DNA from: Acanthamoeba sp. SK_2022b
Lineage: Eukaryota; Discosea; Longamoebia; Acanthamoebidae
Direction of reading: 5' to 3'
Assembly (NCBI GenBank): GCA_027943245.1
Contig: JANDJZ010000252.1
Coordinates: 1-62,119 of the forward strand
Length of the DNA: 62,119 nucleotides
Under the pieces are notes generated by a model. That model was not told the origin of the DNA. It saw only the letters and a program-made list of their open reading frames with translations, and ran no database searches. Shown here piece after piece: positions 33,601 through 46,519 of this stretch. Numbering within the stretch: the stretch's first letter is position 1; each line of letters begins with the position of its first letter. The position numbers were made by a program, and so were the translations under genes.

Positions 33601-35156
33601 GTGACTTCTCTTCAGCCATGATTTTCTGCAGCTTGATCATCTTTTGCGGTTCAGAGACCCCTCCTTGTCGGTCGACGATATCGAGAAGTTGTTGGTTTAA
33701 CAGTGCCTCCTTCCGCGACTGATAGTTGTAGAGGAGGAGGAGGGGGACGAGTTAATGTTTATTGCTGCACCCGGAGTGGAGTGCTGGCCAGTAAACAAAT
33801 AAAATAAGAAGGCACGCGCGCGTGAGCCGGGCGATGCAGCTGCTCGGTCAAGAGAGGCTGCCACCTCCCGGTGCACCGACAAAGGTCGGTCCAGCGTACG
33901 CCATCATCACCCGCTGCAAATCGGACATGCAAGGCGAAGCATCTAACCAACAACAACGACACATGCACCACTCCAGTGACATGTCCAGGCGTGTACCTCT
34001 GGCGATTCCGTTGCCTTGGTGGTTTCCTGAGACCTGGACTTCCTTTCGTGATCTTGCTTTGCCTTCCTCGCCTTTTTCAACGCCTCGATGGCCTTCGTGC
34101 GTGGTATGGGGATGATCAGCAATGACTGTGTGCGAGATTTGGGGAGGGGACCGCCACAAGAAGCCCTCGATTGCAAGAGAGGGGCTGAGGGTAGTAGTCG
34201 TAGTACCTCTTTTTCGCCCATATTCACTTGTGGAAGCAACTGCTTCAGGTCCTTCTTCGTGGGCTTGGGGTTGTCATTGAGGAATCGAAGGAGCACTGCA
34301 AGCAGCTCTGGCTTCATGCCTGTGTACAGAACCAACAGGGAAAGCATTAGCAGTTGCCACCCAAGACTAGGCATACGCCAATTGTGAGGTAGGTAGGTAG
34401 GTAGGTAGGTAGGTGTACCTGGCACGGCGATTGCTAGCCTGGGCACAGGAGCTGGCTCGGGTTTGGCTGGGGTTCGCAAATCCACCATCTACATGCAGAT
34501 GGTAAGCTGTGCGGAGCCAGAACGCGAAGGATAGAGAGGATGTCGTTTCTACCTGCCCGGTAAGGGGATCCACGCCAGTCAGCAGCTTTTGTGTCGCCAC
34601 CAGTCGATGAAAATCGCGTGTCTGCGCTTTGTAGACATCGATTTGAGCTTCGAGACGTTTCTGCCAGCCATCTGCCTCGCTTGGATTGGGCGGTAGCGCT
34701 GGCGATAGTAGTATGATTAGAACAAGGAAAGAAATTAATCAATTAATTCCACCTCGGCTTGAGGGAGAAAGGCTTCTGGGGGGACGTACACAAAGGCGAC
34801 TGCGGATAGGAGGGGTCGTTTCTTAGAAGGCCTTGGCTTGTCGCGTCAAAAGGTCCACCAACGTAGGTGGATTCAGTGCCAAAGAGGTTCTCGGAGAGGA
34901 TGCTCGAGGGGTATGATGGTGCCGAAGAAGAGTTGAAGTCGAAGTTGGGGTCGCCGAGACCCGAGAAAGTATCGTCGTCGCCTGCTGTACCGCCGTCGAT
35001 CATGGTCTGGGCTGAGGCCTCAGCACCGTCGTCGCCATCATCGTCATCATCATCATCATTCAAATGGAAGCTCTCCTCTTGGTCGTGTTGCAGGTCCCGA
35101 TTCCCAAAATCATCGTTTCCCTCGTTCTCAAAAGAAAAGCTCATAACATCGGCCAT
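30661..35156 (-). CDS. PPP1R10: PNUTS / PP1 regulatory subunit 10 homologue
   Basis: The ATG at 35156 opens MADVMSFSFENEGNDDF, with an acidic D/E-rich first exon. Middle exons give a TFIIS N-terminal (LW) domain: DNDGLVVLKAWLIQAIK and RQLLKVIYTLPMTVESLQKS, then KLENHPTEVVKKWADRIMNS (about 33180-33420). A basic linker leads to KKKKRVSWASDEKLVQVKMF (about 32290-32345), the RVxF docking motif for protein phosphatase 1. A Gln/Pro/Gly-rich low-complexity region follows, and the C-terminus has a CCCH zinc finger, CSFFNSPQGCRNGEACPFQH (about 30715-30775). This domain order is that of PNUTS, which targets PP1 to RNA polymerase II/SPT5 and promotes termination. About ten exons. It is divergent from the Rab14 locus. 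Confidence 0.92.
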
Positions 35157-35291
35157 GTAGCGGGCCTGTCAGCTGTCCCTTCACCCTTCTTTGAATGTGC
35201 TGCTGCCGTGTTCCTCGTTCACTTCAGGGACCAGCAATTAGGAAAATGACGATGATGATAATGATCTATCGTTGCTTTACGCGAACGGAAG

Positions 35292-35546
35292 ATGGCAGCG
35301 CAAGAAGCACAAGCGAAATCAAGAGAGATCACAACTTATAAGACGTTGAGGCGAGAGATCGAGCACGCGACCGTTGGGCGACGCCGAGTAAAGCAGAAGA
35401 TTGCACGAAGAAGCTGGAAAAAAACCCTTCCTCCCGGTCTTGCCGGCCAAAACGAAATCTTTCACACACAAAAATGGATGGATCTCTATGGTGGCAATTT
35501 CCGGGATTACGTAGCCCGAGAGAAATGTCGTGCACGCCTTCGTTGA
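35292..35546 (+). CDS. Possible small basic protein, 84 residues
   Basis: An ATG at 35292 opens an uninterrupted frame rich in Arg/Lys (VGRRRVKQKIARRSWKKTLP), ending at 35546 just 85 bp before the Rab14 start. I do not recognise it. It has no visible intron, unlike its neighbours, and lies where the Rab14 promoter and leader must be. It could be chance, or an upstream frame in the Rab14 leader. Confidence 0.25.
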   Translation: MAAQEAQAKSREITTYKTLRREIEHATVGRRRVKQKIARRSWKKTLPPGLAGQNEIFHTQKWMDLYGGNFRDYVAREKCRARLR

Positions 35547-36842
<1,296 letters not shown>

Positions 36843-37200
36843 GCGCTCCGCGCGCGCGCGCGTGCTGTGGCGCGAGCGATAGCCAGCATATACGGAGCTG
36901 TCGCGCACTCATGGACATAGACGACCGTTGGGGGGAGAGGGAGGAGGCGAGAGAGAGAGAGAGAGAGGAGAGGGGCATCACTGGTACAAAAGGGCAGTCA
37001 GGGATCGTGGCCACAGTCAGAAGAGGAGTCCTCCCCCTCCTCCTCAGGCCCATCACACCACACAACCCGTCGTGCAAAGGGCCGAAGAAGAGGAGGAGGA
37101 GGAGGAACGAGAGGCTTGGCCGGAAGGGCGCGAAAGAGAACGAGGAGCCTTCCATGTTTTCTTCCTCTTCACCTCAAGGGCCTGTACAATTTTGGTGGTG

Positions 37201-37206
37201 AATAAA
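37201..37206 (+). terminator. AATAAA poly(A) signal of Rab14
   Basis: AATAAA at 37201, about 360 bp after the Rab14 stop and 37 bp before the convergent NXT1 stop. The long 3' untranslated region is purine-rich with a (GA)n tract near 36945. Confidence 0.4.
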
Positions 37207-37242
37207 TATATATTTCTATTAGCTTGGCCAACAGAGCAAAGG

Positions 37243-37811
37243 TTATGAGCTCACGGGGCCGGTGGTGAGTCGGAAGCAGTCGTTGACGATGTAGTAGGTG
37301 CCCTTGCCGGGCTCCTGTGCAAGAATGAACGTCTGGTGGAAGTGCCGCGGGTCCTCCTTGGCGTAGGTCACGGTGCCCACCACGACCACGAAGATGTTGG
37401 AGGCCTGTGGCGTGTCTGTCCCGTCTGTGCGTGCAGAAGAAGTGAGCACAAGCGCACTTCCTGTGGAGACGAGACGACGGGCACGCACCAGCGATGGGCT
37501 GGCAGTCGATGGACTGGATGTTGTGCGTAGAGGGAGGCAGTTGCTGAAAGAAATCGCGGAGGGTTTGCAGGCCCTTCTTTGTGTTGCCGTTCCAGATGAG
37601 CATAGAATCCTCGCGGTAGAATCGGAACAGCTCGTGACGGGAGCTGTCGTACACCCTATAAAAGTACTCCTGCCATGCGTATGATAAAGGATTGAGATTA
37701 ACCCTTAAGTCTCTCCCCCTCGAAGGGTGTCTTTGCGGTGCGCGAAACCTTGACGAACACCTCACCAGCACGTGCATTAGTGTCGATCAGCGTGGCCTTA
37801 GTTGTGTTCAT
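37243..37811 (-). CDS. NXT1: NTF2-like export factor NXT1 (p15)
   Basis: Exon 1 is 37811-37749 (MNTTKATLIDTNARAGEVFV, 21 codons, phase 0). Exon 2 begins EYFYRVYDSSRHELFRFYRE and continues with SMLIWNGNTKKGLQTLRDFF and LPPSTHNIQSIDCQPIA. Exon 3 gives SNIFVVVVGTVTYAKEDPR, then FHQTFILAQEPGKGTYYIVN and DCFRL. The WNGN and SIDCQP motifs and the length of about 140 residues fit NXT1 rather than cargo-carrying NTF2. NXT1 pairs with the mRNA export receptor NXF1/TAP at the nuclear pore. Confidence 0.9.
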
Positions 37812-38610
37812 TGCCTTATGAGTTGAATGGCGCGAAAGACAATCTGTTTTCTTGTCTTGGAATTTATTTGTGGTATTTCTTATTTTCTTTTTGTATGGAC
37901 AGGGATAGATAGATCAGAGGAAAGCTGCTGTGATGGCCTGCCCATCAATCATCTCACCCACCTGCCTGCCAGCTGTCTTTGTTGCCCCCAGTGACAGTTA
38001 CATGTGCAATGTCAAAGATATATGTGTTTTGTGAGGAATGTGCATGGCACCACCCACACCCAACACAAGGTCCAACTGGGCCTGCCACTCAGCACCATCA
38101 AAAGTTGAAAGGCCCAAATCTGGCAGGTCCACATCCTCTCCCCATAATGTGTGTATATCCTCCCCAAGTTCAAGACCACTGTACAGTTCTCATGTGTTTT
38201 ATTACATTTGTGTCTAATCAGTGTACATTGCCAAAAGAGTCATTGTTACTTTTTTCTGAACTCAGTTACAGGAAGTACTGTGTTCCTGCAGGAAGCACTC
38301 AAGCATGCCTGGAGGGTACTGAGCACCACACTAAACTACTGACTGGGTTTCTACACATGGCATGCTTATTATATGGGACAGTGACTATTGCTGCCATGGC
38401 ACATCATGTGATGGACAGGTGGAGGGTGGATGTTATAACTACAACAAATTGGCTCAGCAATGGGGTGGACAGGGCTGAGTCACCCCTTACGTGGTCAGCA
38501 GATTGCCAAAAGTGTTGAATGGCCAGTGTACTGTCCCTGTGTGTATCCCCATTAGTGATGCCCTGAGATTGTGCTGATAGGAGAACACATGGATAGTAAG
38601 TTTGTTGGTA

Positions 38611-38770
38611 ACTGAGTGTTCAGGAAAAGGAGACACCGCCCCTTCTTGAAATGTCTACAGTTTCCAACAGTTAATTAGCAGTCATGCAGCTGTAGACATT
38701 TAGGACACCTTCCCAGACAGGTGATGTCTACAGCAAAAGAGTCAGTGTCTCATATTCCTGAACACTCAGT
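38611..38770. mobile_element. MITE copy 2, 160 bp, flanked by TA
   Basis: Starts ACTGAGTGTTCAGGAAAAGG and ends ATATTCCTGAACACTCAGT. The first 14 and last 14 bases are perfect inverted repeats. A TA dinucleotide directly flanks both ends (38609-38610 and 38771-38772), a clean TA target-site duplication. The internal TGTCTACAG / CTGTAGACA pair is conserved with copy 1. The two copies appear roughly 85-90% identical by eye. Confidence 0.88.
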
Positions 38771-39983
38771 TAAAACAATAACTAGTGGTGGCAATTATAG
38801 GATCTGCCATTGTACCTGTCATGGGTACTGCTATGTGTTGTCAGAAGACACAGACAAGAACCATTGCTCAAGATCTTGGTGGACAACATGAACATGACCA
38901 GCACCAAGATCTTTGAAGAAGCAACTGGGTTTGACATCCAGCAGCAGGGCCAGTTGATTGCATCAGTCATGTTGCCAGATTTGTGCCACCAATGGTAAGT
39001 AATTAACCAGTATGACCCTGTGGCAGAGCACTAACCAAAACAAGAAGCAGATTGTGTTTGGAGAATAAACCTATCTGTCATCCTTACAGTGGGCATTTGG
39101 CGCCCAGCTGCCACATCTGTACAATGTGTATGCACCAAAGACCATTTAGAAGTGCTGCTTGCATGAGATGATTGCTGACCTTTTGGTGTATGAGTGCTGC
39201 TTCCAATGACCGCAGGTGGCATGATGAGTGTAAGTAAGCTCATATTTGTGATTTGTCAAGGTTAAAAGCGCTAACACTAGGCACAAGCACAGGTAACAAC
39301 AAGTGAGTTGGGATGTGAGAAATACCCATCATGCCCATGAAAGAACCAGGGCATCCTTGGGAAGCACTTGCTGAACATCCCAATCAAGCAGGTTGTGCAA
39401 TGCGCAATGCACTGCATGATGGCACTGGAGACATGTGGAAACGAGGAGATCAAGGCCCAGTGGGAGGATCTACTGAAGGAGGAGTGCCAAATAAAGCTGC
39501 ATCAAACATGACCAGATAGCAAGCATTTTTATGGTAAAGGTGGTGCATGGCATTTAGTTGAGGGTGTCATGAAGCGCAAGCTGTTTTTTTAGACATGTGG
39601 AGGTCACAGCAGTAATGATGGTTTCAGTAGTGATGTCATAGTTAGAAGCAGTCAACAAGGTCAGTAATCCAGCCCCACTCAAGGATGGGCATTAAGATTT
39701 CTGCAGCAGCTCCATCATGGTGGCTGGTTACTGGTGAATGGTGCAAATCACAAACATACAACATTGGCTGTCAGTGGCACCTTGAAGAAACATGACAGCT
39801 GTCTACCCAAATGCTGCTGCTTGCACACAGAACACAATTGCTCTGCACTTTCTTAATCTCCTACCTCTTAATGCTGCACTGTCATGGCATCAAGGTTGTG
39901 CCAGTGCCCCTCCTTCACCACCAACATGCTTGCTAGCAACCATAGTGCCACGTGTGCCACTCCTCTTCACCACACATCACAAC

Positions 39984-40162
39984 CTGCCATCTGGTCATGT
40001 ATGAGCATGTGGTGCTGGTGGCCTTCTTGGGGTTTATGCTTGCCATACCATTGCATGTGCATTGCTCATGCACCTCTGTCACCACAATAATGCCGTCCAT
40101 CTGGTCATGTGTGAGCATGATGGCTTCTTGGCATTTCTCTCTGCTATTCCATTGCATACATG
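39984..40162. repeat. Imperfect direct repeat, two units of about 75 bp
   Basis: CCATCTGGTCATGTATGAGC at about 39988 recurs as CCATCTGGTCATGTGTGAGC at about 40097. Each is followed by a CTTCTTGG block and then CCATTGCAT. The units are about 108 bp apart and have diverged by substitutions and small gaps. Confidence 0.65.
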
Positions 40163-40624
40163 TACGCAGTGCCTTGCAGTCCTATAAGTGATGCTTGTTG
40201 TTACTGTTGGAGAAGTGGCCACACAATGCATTGTAACATGGGATATAAGTTGACATCTTTCAATATGCAATAAAAATCACTTGTTATCTTTGGATTGGCC
40301 AGTTGGGGTCCTTGAGTTGAAGGCACCAGAGCCTGTTGGGTCATGGTGGTCTGAGGTGCTGCAGTCAGGTCAAAGGAGAGCAGGGGAGTTGCTGCATCTG
40401 CATGAAGGTCTGGGACCACCTCTTCCTGAGCTTCAGCCTTGCAGAGCTGCCCAATGTCTCCAGCTGACATCCAACTCAGCTAGGAGTCTGTGAGATGGGA
40501 GATGCCACAAAAAGATTGATCGCCATAGAGGCGCAGGGGCGACAGCCACACCAAGACCTTTCTTTTTTGTTGCCGCTCTTCCTCACAGTTCCCTCCCACG
40601 AGTTGTTATGGCCGGCCTTGGCAA

Positions 40625-42275
40625 TCAGAGGGCGAGCAGCTTGCGGACGATGTCAGTCAGGGTGATCATCGACTGAGGCCTTCCCTCGGCATCGACCACC
40701 CAAGCGCGATGCTTTCCAGCGTCGAGAATGGCGCCGATCACTTCGTCGAAGAGTGCGTTGGAGCCGAATTGGAGATAGTCCTGCGCATTGCGAGAGAGAA
40801 GCGCTTCAGGCTTCCAAAGGTGTCACGCCGATCCAGCGCCAAGAATGGTTGGGTACCGTGTCTCCGAGGTTGTGCGCGGGCAGATAGATGCGCTTGAAGT
40901 TATGTACAGAAAGCGTGCGCAGGCTGTCGGCAGATAGGTCCCCGACGAGCTTGCCATCGCCGTCGACGAGGGCCAGAGCGCTCACCTTGTAGAGGTGGTC
41001 AATCACCTTCGCCACGCTGTCCTCTGTGGAAATCTTCTCGATCTGACGCTCGCTCTTGGTCTACACAGCAGAAGTGCTAATAGTCAGCACTGGGACGTAA
41101 CAGAGCAAGGGGGAGCATACGAGGCCGAGCGCTTCGATGGTTGGGAGCGTATTGGACGACCTGAGATCGGTGCCGAGCAGCTCGTTGAGGTGCGCCACGA
41201 AGAAGCGGAGCACGTCGGTTTGACTCACCAGGCCGCAGATGTTCCCCTTCTCATCCTGCAGTGGAAGGCGATGTACGCTTGTGGATGGGTGGGTGGAAGG
41301 AGGAAGGGAGGCGTCAGATGACCGACGCTCGAGGCATTAAAGGGTGATGGGGGAAAGGCTGGGAGGCCTCACTTACCCACTCGAAAAAATCTTCATCAAC
41401 GCTGGCAGCGACGTGTCCAGCGACTGGGGCAGGAAGGGACTCATCTTGCTGAAGTCTGCACGAACGCCGCGGCAGGCGAGTCAGCGATGCACGCAACGCA
41501 TGGCGGATGGACCCGTACTGACAATGCTCTTGAGCTCAATGTTGGGGAGCTGATCAGGGAGCTCCTCTGTGGCGGGGAACAGGCTGGATTGGCCGGGCAC
41601 CGAGTCCAAGGAGTAGTTAGGTTAGACAACACTGGCCCATCTACAGGGACAGGTCTCTCGCGCCGTACCTCGCCAAATAGGCGGCCAGATCGAGGGCGGA
41701 GACCATGCCCAGGTACTTCCTGCTCTCCAGATCGACGATGGGCACCTGCCACGATACACCAGCACGTCAGACTGAGATACACGTCACAGCCAGGCCAGTG
41801 TCGATAGGCAGAGGAAGGAGAGAAAGGGCAGTGAACCGCAGTGATGCCGTTATCCTGAAGCGTCTATGTGGACACCATACAGACAGGTGCGCGGACAGTG
41901 TTACTAGACCAGACAACAAATTGTACTAGCAGGAGGAGGTTTGTGTGGTGGGGCTACCATGAGGCAGTGGTCAATGGAGTCGTGGGCTTCGAGTATGATG
42001 AGGCGAGCATGGAAGGAAACTACGTCGCGAACGGTCGTGCGAGCGATGAGTGCGCGCAGTCGCAGGCCCACAACCGACGCCTCCATCTTGGGCCCCGTGG
42101 CCAGGGGGCTGCCGGGAGGTGTGGTCGGTTGGAAATCTGCGAGCTGCTCCCGCAACCGCTTCACCAACACATCCTCCGCCTCATGATCCAGTTTCTTGTC
42201 ATTCACCTCTGTTTCCTCTTCTTCTTCCTCGGCTTCAGCCTCCCTCTCGTCCACAACCTTCTGCGCCTCGCTCAT
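40625..42275 (-). CDS. CBS-domain protein (AMPK-gamma/SNF4-like architecture)
   Basis: Starts at 42275 with MSEAQKVVDEREAEAEEEE, an acidic leader. The first CBS unit is built from VRDVVSFHARLIILEAHDSI and VPIVDLESRKYLGMVSALDL. A second lies near LKSIVDFSKMSPFLPQSLDT and GNICGLVSQTDVLRFFVAHL. A third is in EKISTEDSVAKVIDHLYKVS, then ALALVDGDGKLVGDLSADSL, and the fourth ends in VVDAEGRPQSMITLTDIVRK. Four CBS motifs would form two Bateman modules that sense adenine nucleotides or similar ligands. No kinase or channel domain is attached. Six or seven exons. HydF starts a new gene only 95 bp beyond its start, on the same strand. Confidence 0.8.
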
Positions 42276-42369
42276 GGTTGTCTTTGGTGTTATGGAACTG
42301 GAGTATTTGTATTTCTCATTCTCTTTTTTTCTTTTTCTTTTCCGTACCGCACGCGCTCCAAGCAACTAC

Positions 42370-44368
42370 TTACAAGCCCCAGGGTCGCAAGACTCGGGAG
42401 AGGCCTTGCTTGGCCGCGAGGTAAGAGAGGAGGAGCCCGTAGTTTGTGATGGGCACTCCCGATCCCTCAATGTCGCCAAGACGCGCGGCCATCTTCTGCT
42501 GGTCAAGCATGCAGCCGCCGCAGTGAATCACGAGCTGGTAGTCCTGGAGGATCTTGGTCTGGTACTCGCGACCAAACGCGTGGTCCACCCCAATAGTATC
42601 CTCACCAAAGTGTTGCTTCAGCTTGGCTGGTATCTGCACAGTGCCGATGTCATCTTGAATCCTGGTTGTTGCACAGGTCGTGAGTGAGTGGCGAAACACT
42701 AACAACATGATCACACATATCGAAGCGCAACACACACACCTGTCGTGATTGCAAGCCTCACATATAAGCACCCTATCCCCTTTCTTGAGAGTCTCGAATC
42801 GCTTGATACCCTCTAAGAATGCAGGCAATCGCCCACCGCTCATGTAGTTGATCATCATCACGGAGAAGGTGGTTAGAGGGACTGTTTCTGTGCCCGCTGG
42901 TTGGCCAACGGGGCCTGGCTCCATGGTCCACTTGTGGACGACGTCGATGGCCTGGGAATCCGTGATCAGGAGTTTCAGCTTCTTTCGGCTGAATGCGGCA
43001 ACGCTTGATCTGAACCGCTGTTCTTCCTCGCTCCGCTCCTCAGCAATCAGGGAGCGGGCCTTTTTTAGATCCATGCGGTAACAGAAGGTGCTGGCTGCAG
43101 TCACCGATCAGCGGTCAGACTCAGAGCTGTCTGAAATTGAGTAGGAGGACGCACTGTACTGGCGTAGGAGCTCTTCCTGCACCAAGGCCTGCGGTCGCAG
43201 CAGCCTGCCGCTGGGGGTCTCGGCATCCATGGGTATGTTGAGGAACACAACTGAATCTGGCCCAAGTCTACGATTTGACAGATGAGTGGGGCCATTACAA
43301 TGTAGCAGCAAATTAAGGTCGGCGCATACTCAAGTGACGAGGGAAGCAAGCTGACGTTGCTTGAGTGAGGGCAGGCGTTGGTGGTCACGAATTTGACGAC
43401 CCTTTTCATCGCATCTGGAGAGCTGAGGTCCAATACGGTACTGGGGACCTGCAGAGACCGAAACAGTTAGAAGGGCGTACAATAAAGTTAAGTGGATCGG
43501 ACCTCCAACCCACCTGGAGCGTTGCGCCTTCGGGCATTAGGCTCTTTTCGGCAACGTCCAGGATAGCGTTAGTGTCCTTCCTTATCTCGGCCAACTGCTT
43601 GCCAAACACGTTAAACACCACCATGACCCGAGTGACTGAAGATTCGTGTCCCTGGAGCCACAATACATGTCCATCACGTCAGTGCCCGTCGATGTAGTCT
43701 CGGGTAACGAGAAGAGCAAGACCTTCTTTTGCTTTGCTGCAGCTTCCTCAATCACCTCGCGCGCAGCCTTGAGCGAGGCCGGATTGAACGGATTAACCAC
43801 CACAACCGCCGCATTGCACTCCTTAGGGTCGTAAAAGGAAGAGAGTGAAAACCAGGCCACCACACCTACAACGGCGAGTACCGCACCTTCAGCACGTCAA
43901 ATGCCTTGCGCCTTTTCTTCTCTCCCAGCAATCCTTCTTCATCAATGCCGGGCGTGTCGAACAGCTTCACTGGCCCTAGCTCGTGCATTTCCATCAGTGC
44001 CACCTATTGGCCGCCCATGTGTGAGCATGCAGCGGGGGACGTGAGGTTGTAAAGGTAATTGCACCTTGGTGTCAGCAGTCGTGCCAGGCTTGCTGTCCAC
44101 AATCGAGGTCTCTTGCTGCGATATGAGGTTCATAAGGGTGGACTTTCCCGAATTCATTGCTCCGAAGATGCCTGTCTCCCGCGACCACCGCATGAGCGGT
44201 GTTTGAGACGGGAGGTGGGCACGTACCTATGTTGGTGCGCAGGAGAGACTGCACCCCACCAACTGTTGCGAAGAAAACTTGTGAGCGTCGTGCATTGGGC
44301 GAACTCCGCAGAATTGAACTGCGCGAACAAGATAACTTCGCCCCCAGCGTCGGCACTCTCTTCCTCAT
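42370..44368 (-). CDS. hydF: [FeFe]-hydrogenase maturation GTPase HydF
   Basis: The ATG at 44368 opens MRKRVPTLGAKLSCSRSSIL, a basic, acid-free leader of an organelle type. Splicing joins TNIG to IFGAMNSGKSTLMNLI, the GTPase P-loop. Then come DSKPGTTADTK (switch I) and LFDTPGIDEEG (G3). The dimerisation part includes DSVVFLNIPMDAETPSGRLL and PQALVQEELLR. The C-terminal [4Fe-4S] site has CEACNHDR and, after about 50 residues, HCGGC, matching the CXH...HCXXC signature. HydF is the scaffold that receives the diiron unit from HydE and HydG products and delivers it to apo-HydA. About nine exons. HydF and HydE are separate genes here, unlike the HydEF fusion of green algae. It is divergent from HydE, with 202 bp between start codons. 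Confidence 0.96.
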
Positions 44369-44570
44369 CGTTGCGTTCGTTCCTTTTTATGTCTCGAAAT
44401 GACGGTAGCAAACGAAAAGACTTTAACCAGCATCAGTTGACGAATTTTCGTGCAAAAGTCAGCTGATTGTCGGCGGCTTGCTGCTTCTGGCCAATTACCG
44501 CGAGACTCTCATCGCCAAGGCGACAGCGAGCAGAGACGAAGACGACTCACCAGCCTGCCCTCTCACCAAG
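44369..44570. promoter_or_regulatory. Shared divergent promoter of hydF and hydE
   Basis: 202 bp separate the two start codons. A CCAAT sequence lies at 44491-44495, about 76 bp before the hydE ATG. A CTTTAACCAG stretch at about 44420-44430 resembles half of the palindrome seen in two other divergent promoters of this window. The arrangement would allow coordinated expression; regulation is inferred only. Confidence 0.5.
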
Positions 44571-46519
44571 ATGAAGTGCACGTTGTTTTCGTTGGCACGA
44601 AGAAGTGGACGATGGGGCCCTACGACATGTCGAGCGCTGCACTCAGACACCGCAGCGACTACTGACCTGCACCGTTTGCTCAACTCACCTCTGTCCGCTC
44701 CCACGCCTGCCGAGGAGGACTCCGTTGCCGCACGTTCCGCGCTACAGGCTGCCCTCAGTAAGGTACTCACCTACGTACTGCAATCTTGGAGGGCTGCTGT
44801 TGAGTGGTGGTGGTTCATGCAGGGCGGAAAGAAGAGACTGGTGAATAGGCTGCACCTGCCACTTGAGGAGAAGATCGGTAGGGCATCACGCTAATATCAC
44901 CTTCCTATAATGTTCACTGATATGCGTGGTCGTGCAGCTCCTCTGACTGCGTTGTTGGGCCGCCCACTCACACCTGGCGAACCGCTGACGCTTGAGAAGG
45001 AGCAGATCGTGCGCATCCTGCAAAGCGCAGATGATAACCTCGAGAATGTACTTGCCCGGCGCCTGTGTGCGCGCGCATCAGTATCAAAACCTACATTATT
45101 CTCTCTCTCTCTCTCTCTTCTCTTAGGCCTTGTACGACTACGCCGACACCGTGACACAGCGATACTTTGGAAAGAAGATCTACTTTCGAGGTTTGCTTCC
45201 CCTCCTGTTTGCCGCGACCACCAGGGTTTACCTGTCCCCTCCACAGGCATCGTTGAGTTCTCGAACGTATGCACAAAGGATTGCTACTACTGCGGCATTC
45301 GGAAACACATCCAGGTCAAACGGTAAAAGGAGGTCCTTGATCAGGTGAAGATGATGCGCTTGATTGGTGCTGATCTTGCAGTGCGTGGCGCTGAGCAGAT
45401 ACTCGATGTCGATGGAGGAGATCGTTAATTGCGCTATCTTCGCGTATGAGAGTGGCTACGGGTCGCTTATGCTTCAAAGCGGTGAGCTTCCCACTGACAA
45501 GCGGCTTGCATTCCTTGTCGACACCATCCGGGAGGTGAAGAGAGTCACGATCGAGAAGGACAAGGAAAGGAATGGCGTGAAGGAAGGCATCCAGAACAAG
45601 GGGCTGGGCGTGGCCATCTCGCTTGGCGAGCTGACCAAGGTGCGATCCAGCCCTCACCGAGCCATTGGGACACTGCTTACCCAGGTGCTGGTCCTACAGG
45701 ACATGTACCGTCAATTGAGGGAGGCTGGTGCCCACCGATACCTGCTCCGGATTGAAAGTTCCAATCCAGACCTCTACGCCAAGCTCCATCCGGCGGATCA
45801 CTCGTGGCACAGACGAGTCGAGTGCCTGCGCGAGCTCAACGATCTAGGCTTCCAGGTCGGGACCGGGGTGATGATCGGTCTGCCTGGCCAAACGCTCGAC
45901 GACCTCGCTAGCGATCTCCTATTCTTTAAGTCCATGGACATCGATATGATCGGGTGAGCTGTGCCGTCCCGATTCGCCGGCGGTGCAACATCTTTGCTAA
46001 CCCCGCTTCTTGCCCGTCCCAGAATGGGACCTTACATACGCCAGAAGGATACCCCACTCGGCAAGGTTTGGCTGGAGGAGAACCCCAACGCAGACATCAA
46101 ACGCTACAACGAAAAGCTGTTCCGACTCAGCACCAAGATGGTAGCTCTCGCCCGCATCATCTGCGGCGACGTCAACATCGCCGCCACGACAGCGCTACAG
46201 GCCATCAACCCTCAAGGTTCCCATTCCTGAACTGAACGCAGTGCGGGCCTTAGTGTCCACTGCTTACACGCCGCGTGGGTGGGCAGGTCGGGAGGTGGCC
46301 CTAAATCAGGGCGCGAACATGCTGATGCCTATCCTGACCCCGCGCAAATACCGCGAAGACTATCAGCTCTATGAAGGCAAGCCCTGCATCGATGAGGGTG
46401 CCGAGGAGTGTCGGTCATGCCTTAAGAACCGCGTGCAGTGGGCCGGCAAGGAGCTCACTCTGCACGACTGGGGCGACCCGCAGCACTTCTTCACTCGGCA
46501 AAACTTGCCCAACCACTGA
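44571..46519 (+). CDS. hydE: [FeFe]-hydrogenase maturase HydE (radical SAM)
   Basis: The ATG at 44571 opens MKCTLFSLARRSGRWGPTTC and continues with an Arg/Ser/Thr-rich segment, consistent with an organelle leader of about 35 residues. Then LTLEKEQIVRILQSADDNL leads to the radical-SAM loop CTKDCYYCGIR (CX3CX2C, near 45270-45300). Further marks are YESGYGSLMLQSGELPTDKR, RYLLRIESSNPDLYAKLHP and LNDLGFQVGTGVMIGLPGQT. MGPYIRQKDTPLGK and NIAATTALQAINPQGREVAL follow, and it ends QHFFTRQNLPNH. HydE acts with HydG and HydF in assembling the diiron subcluster. Six to eight exons. The N-terminal exon boundary (about 44763-44937) is approximate. Confidence 0.96.

Larger units (their letters stand above)
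37850..40560. mobile_element. AT-richer island of decayed transposable-element-like sequence
   Basis: Over about 2.7 kb, composition, codon use and the lack of recognisable introns differ from all neighbouring genes. Open frames include about 37979-38518 (plus; CLLYGTVTIAAMAHHVMDRW) and a fragment with NMNMTSTKIFEEATGFDI near 38880-38990. They are interrupted by stops within otherwise coherent stretches, for example near 39150-39215. I recognise no complete domain. A full MITE lies at 38611-38770 and an imperfect tandem duplication at about 39984-40162. I take this as a nest of dead or fragmentary elements. Confidence 0.5.
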
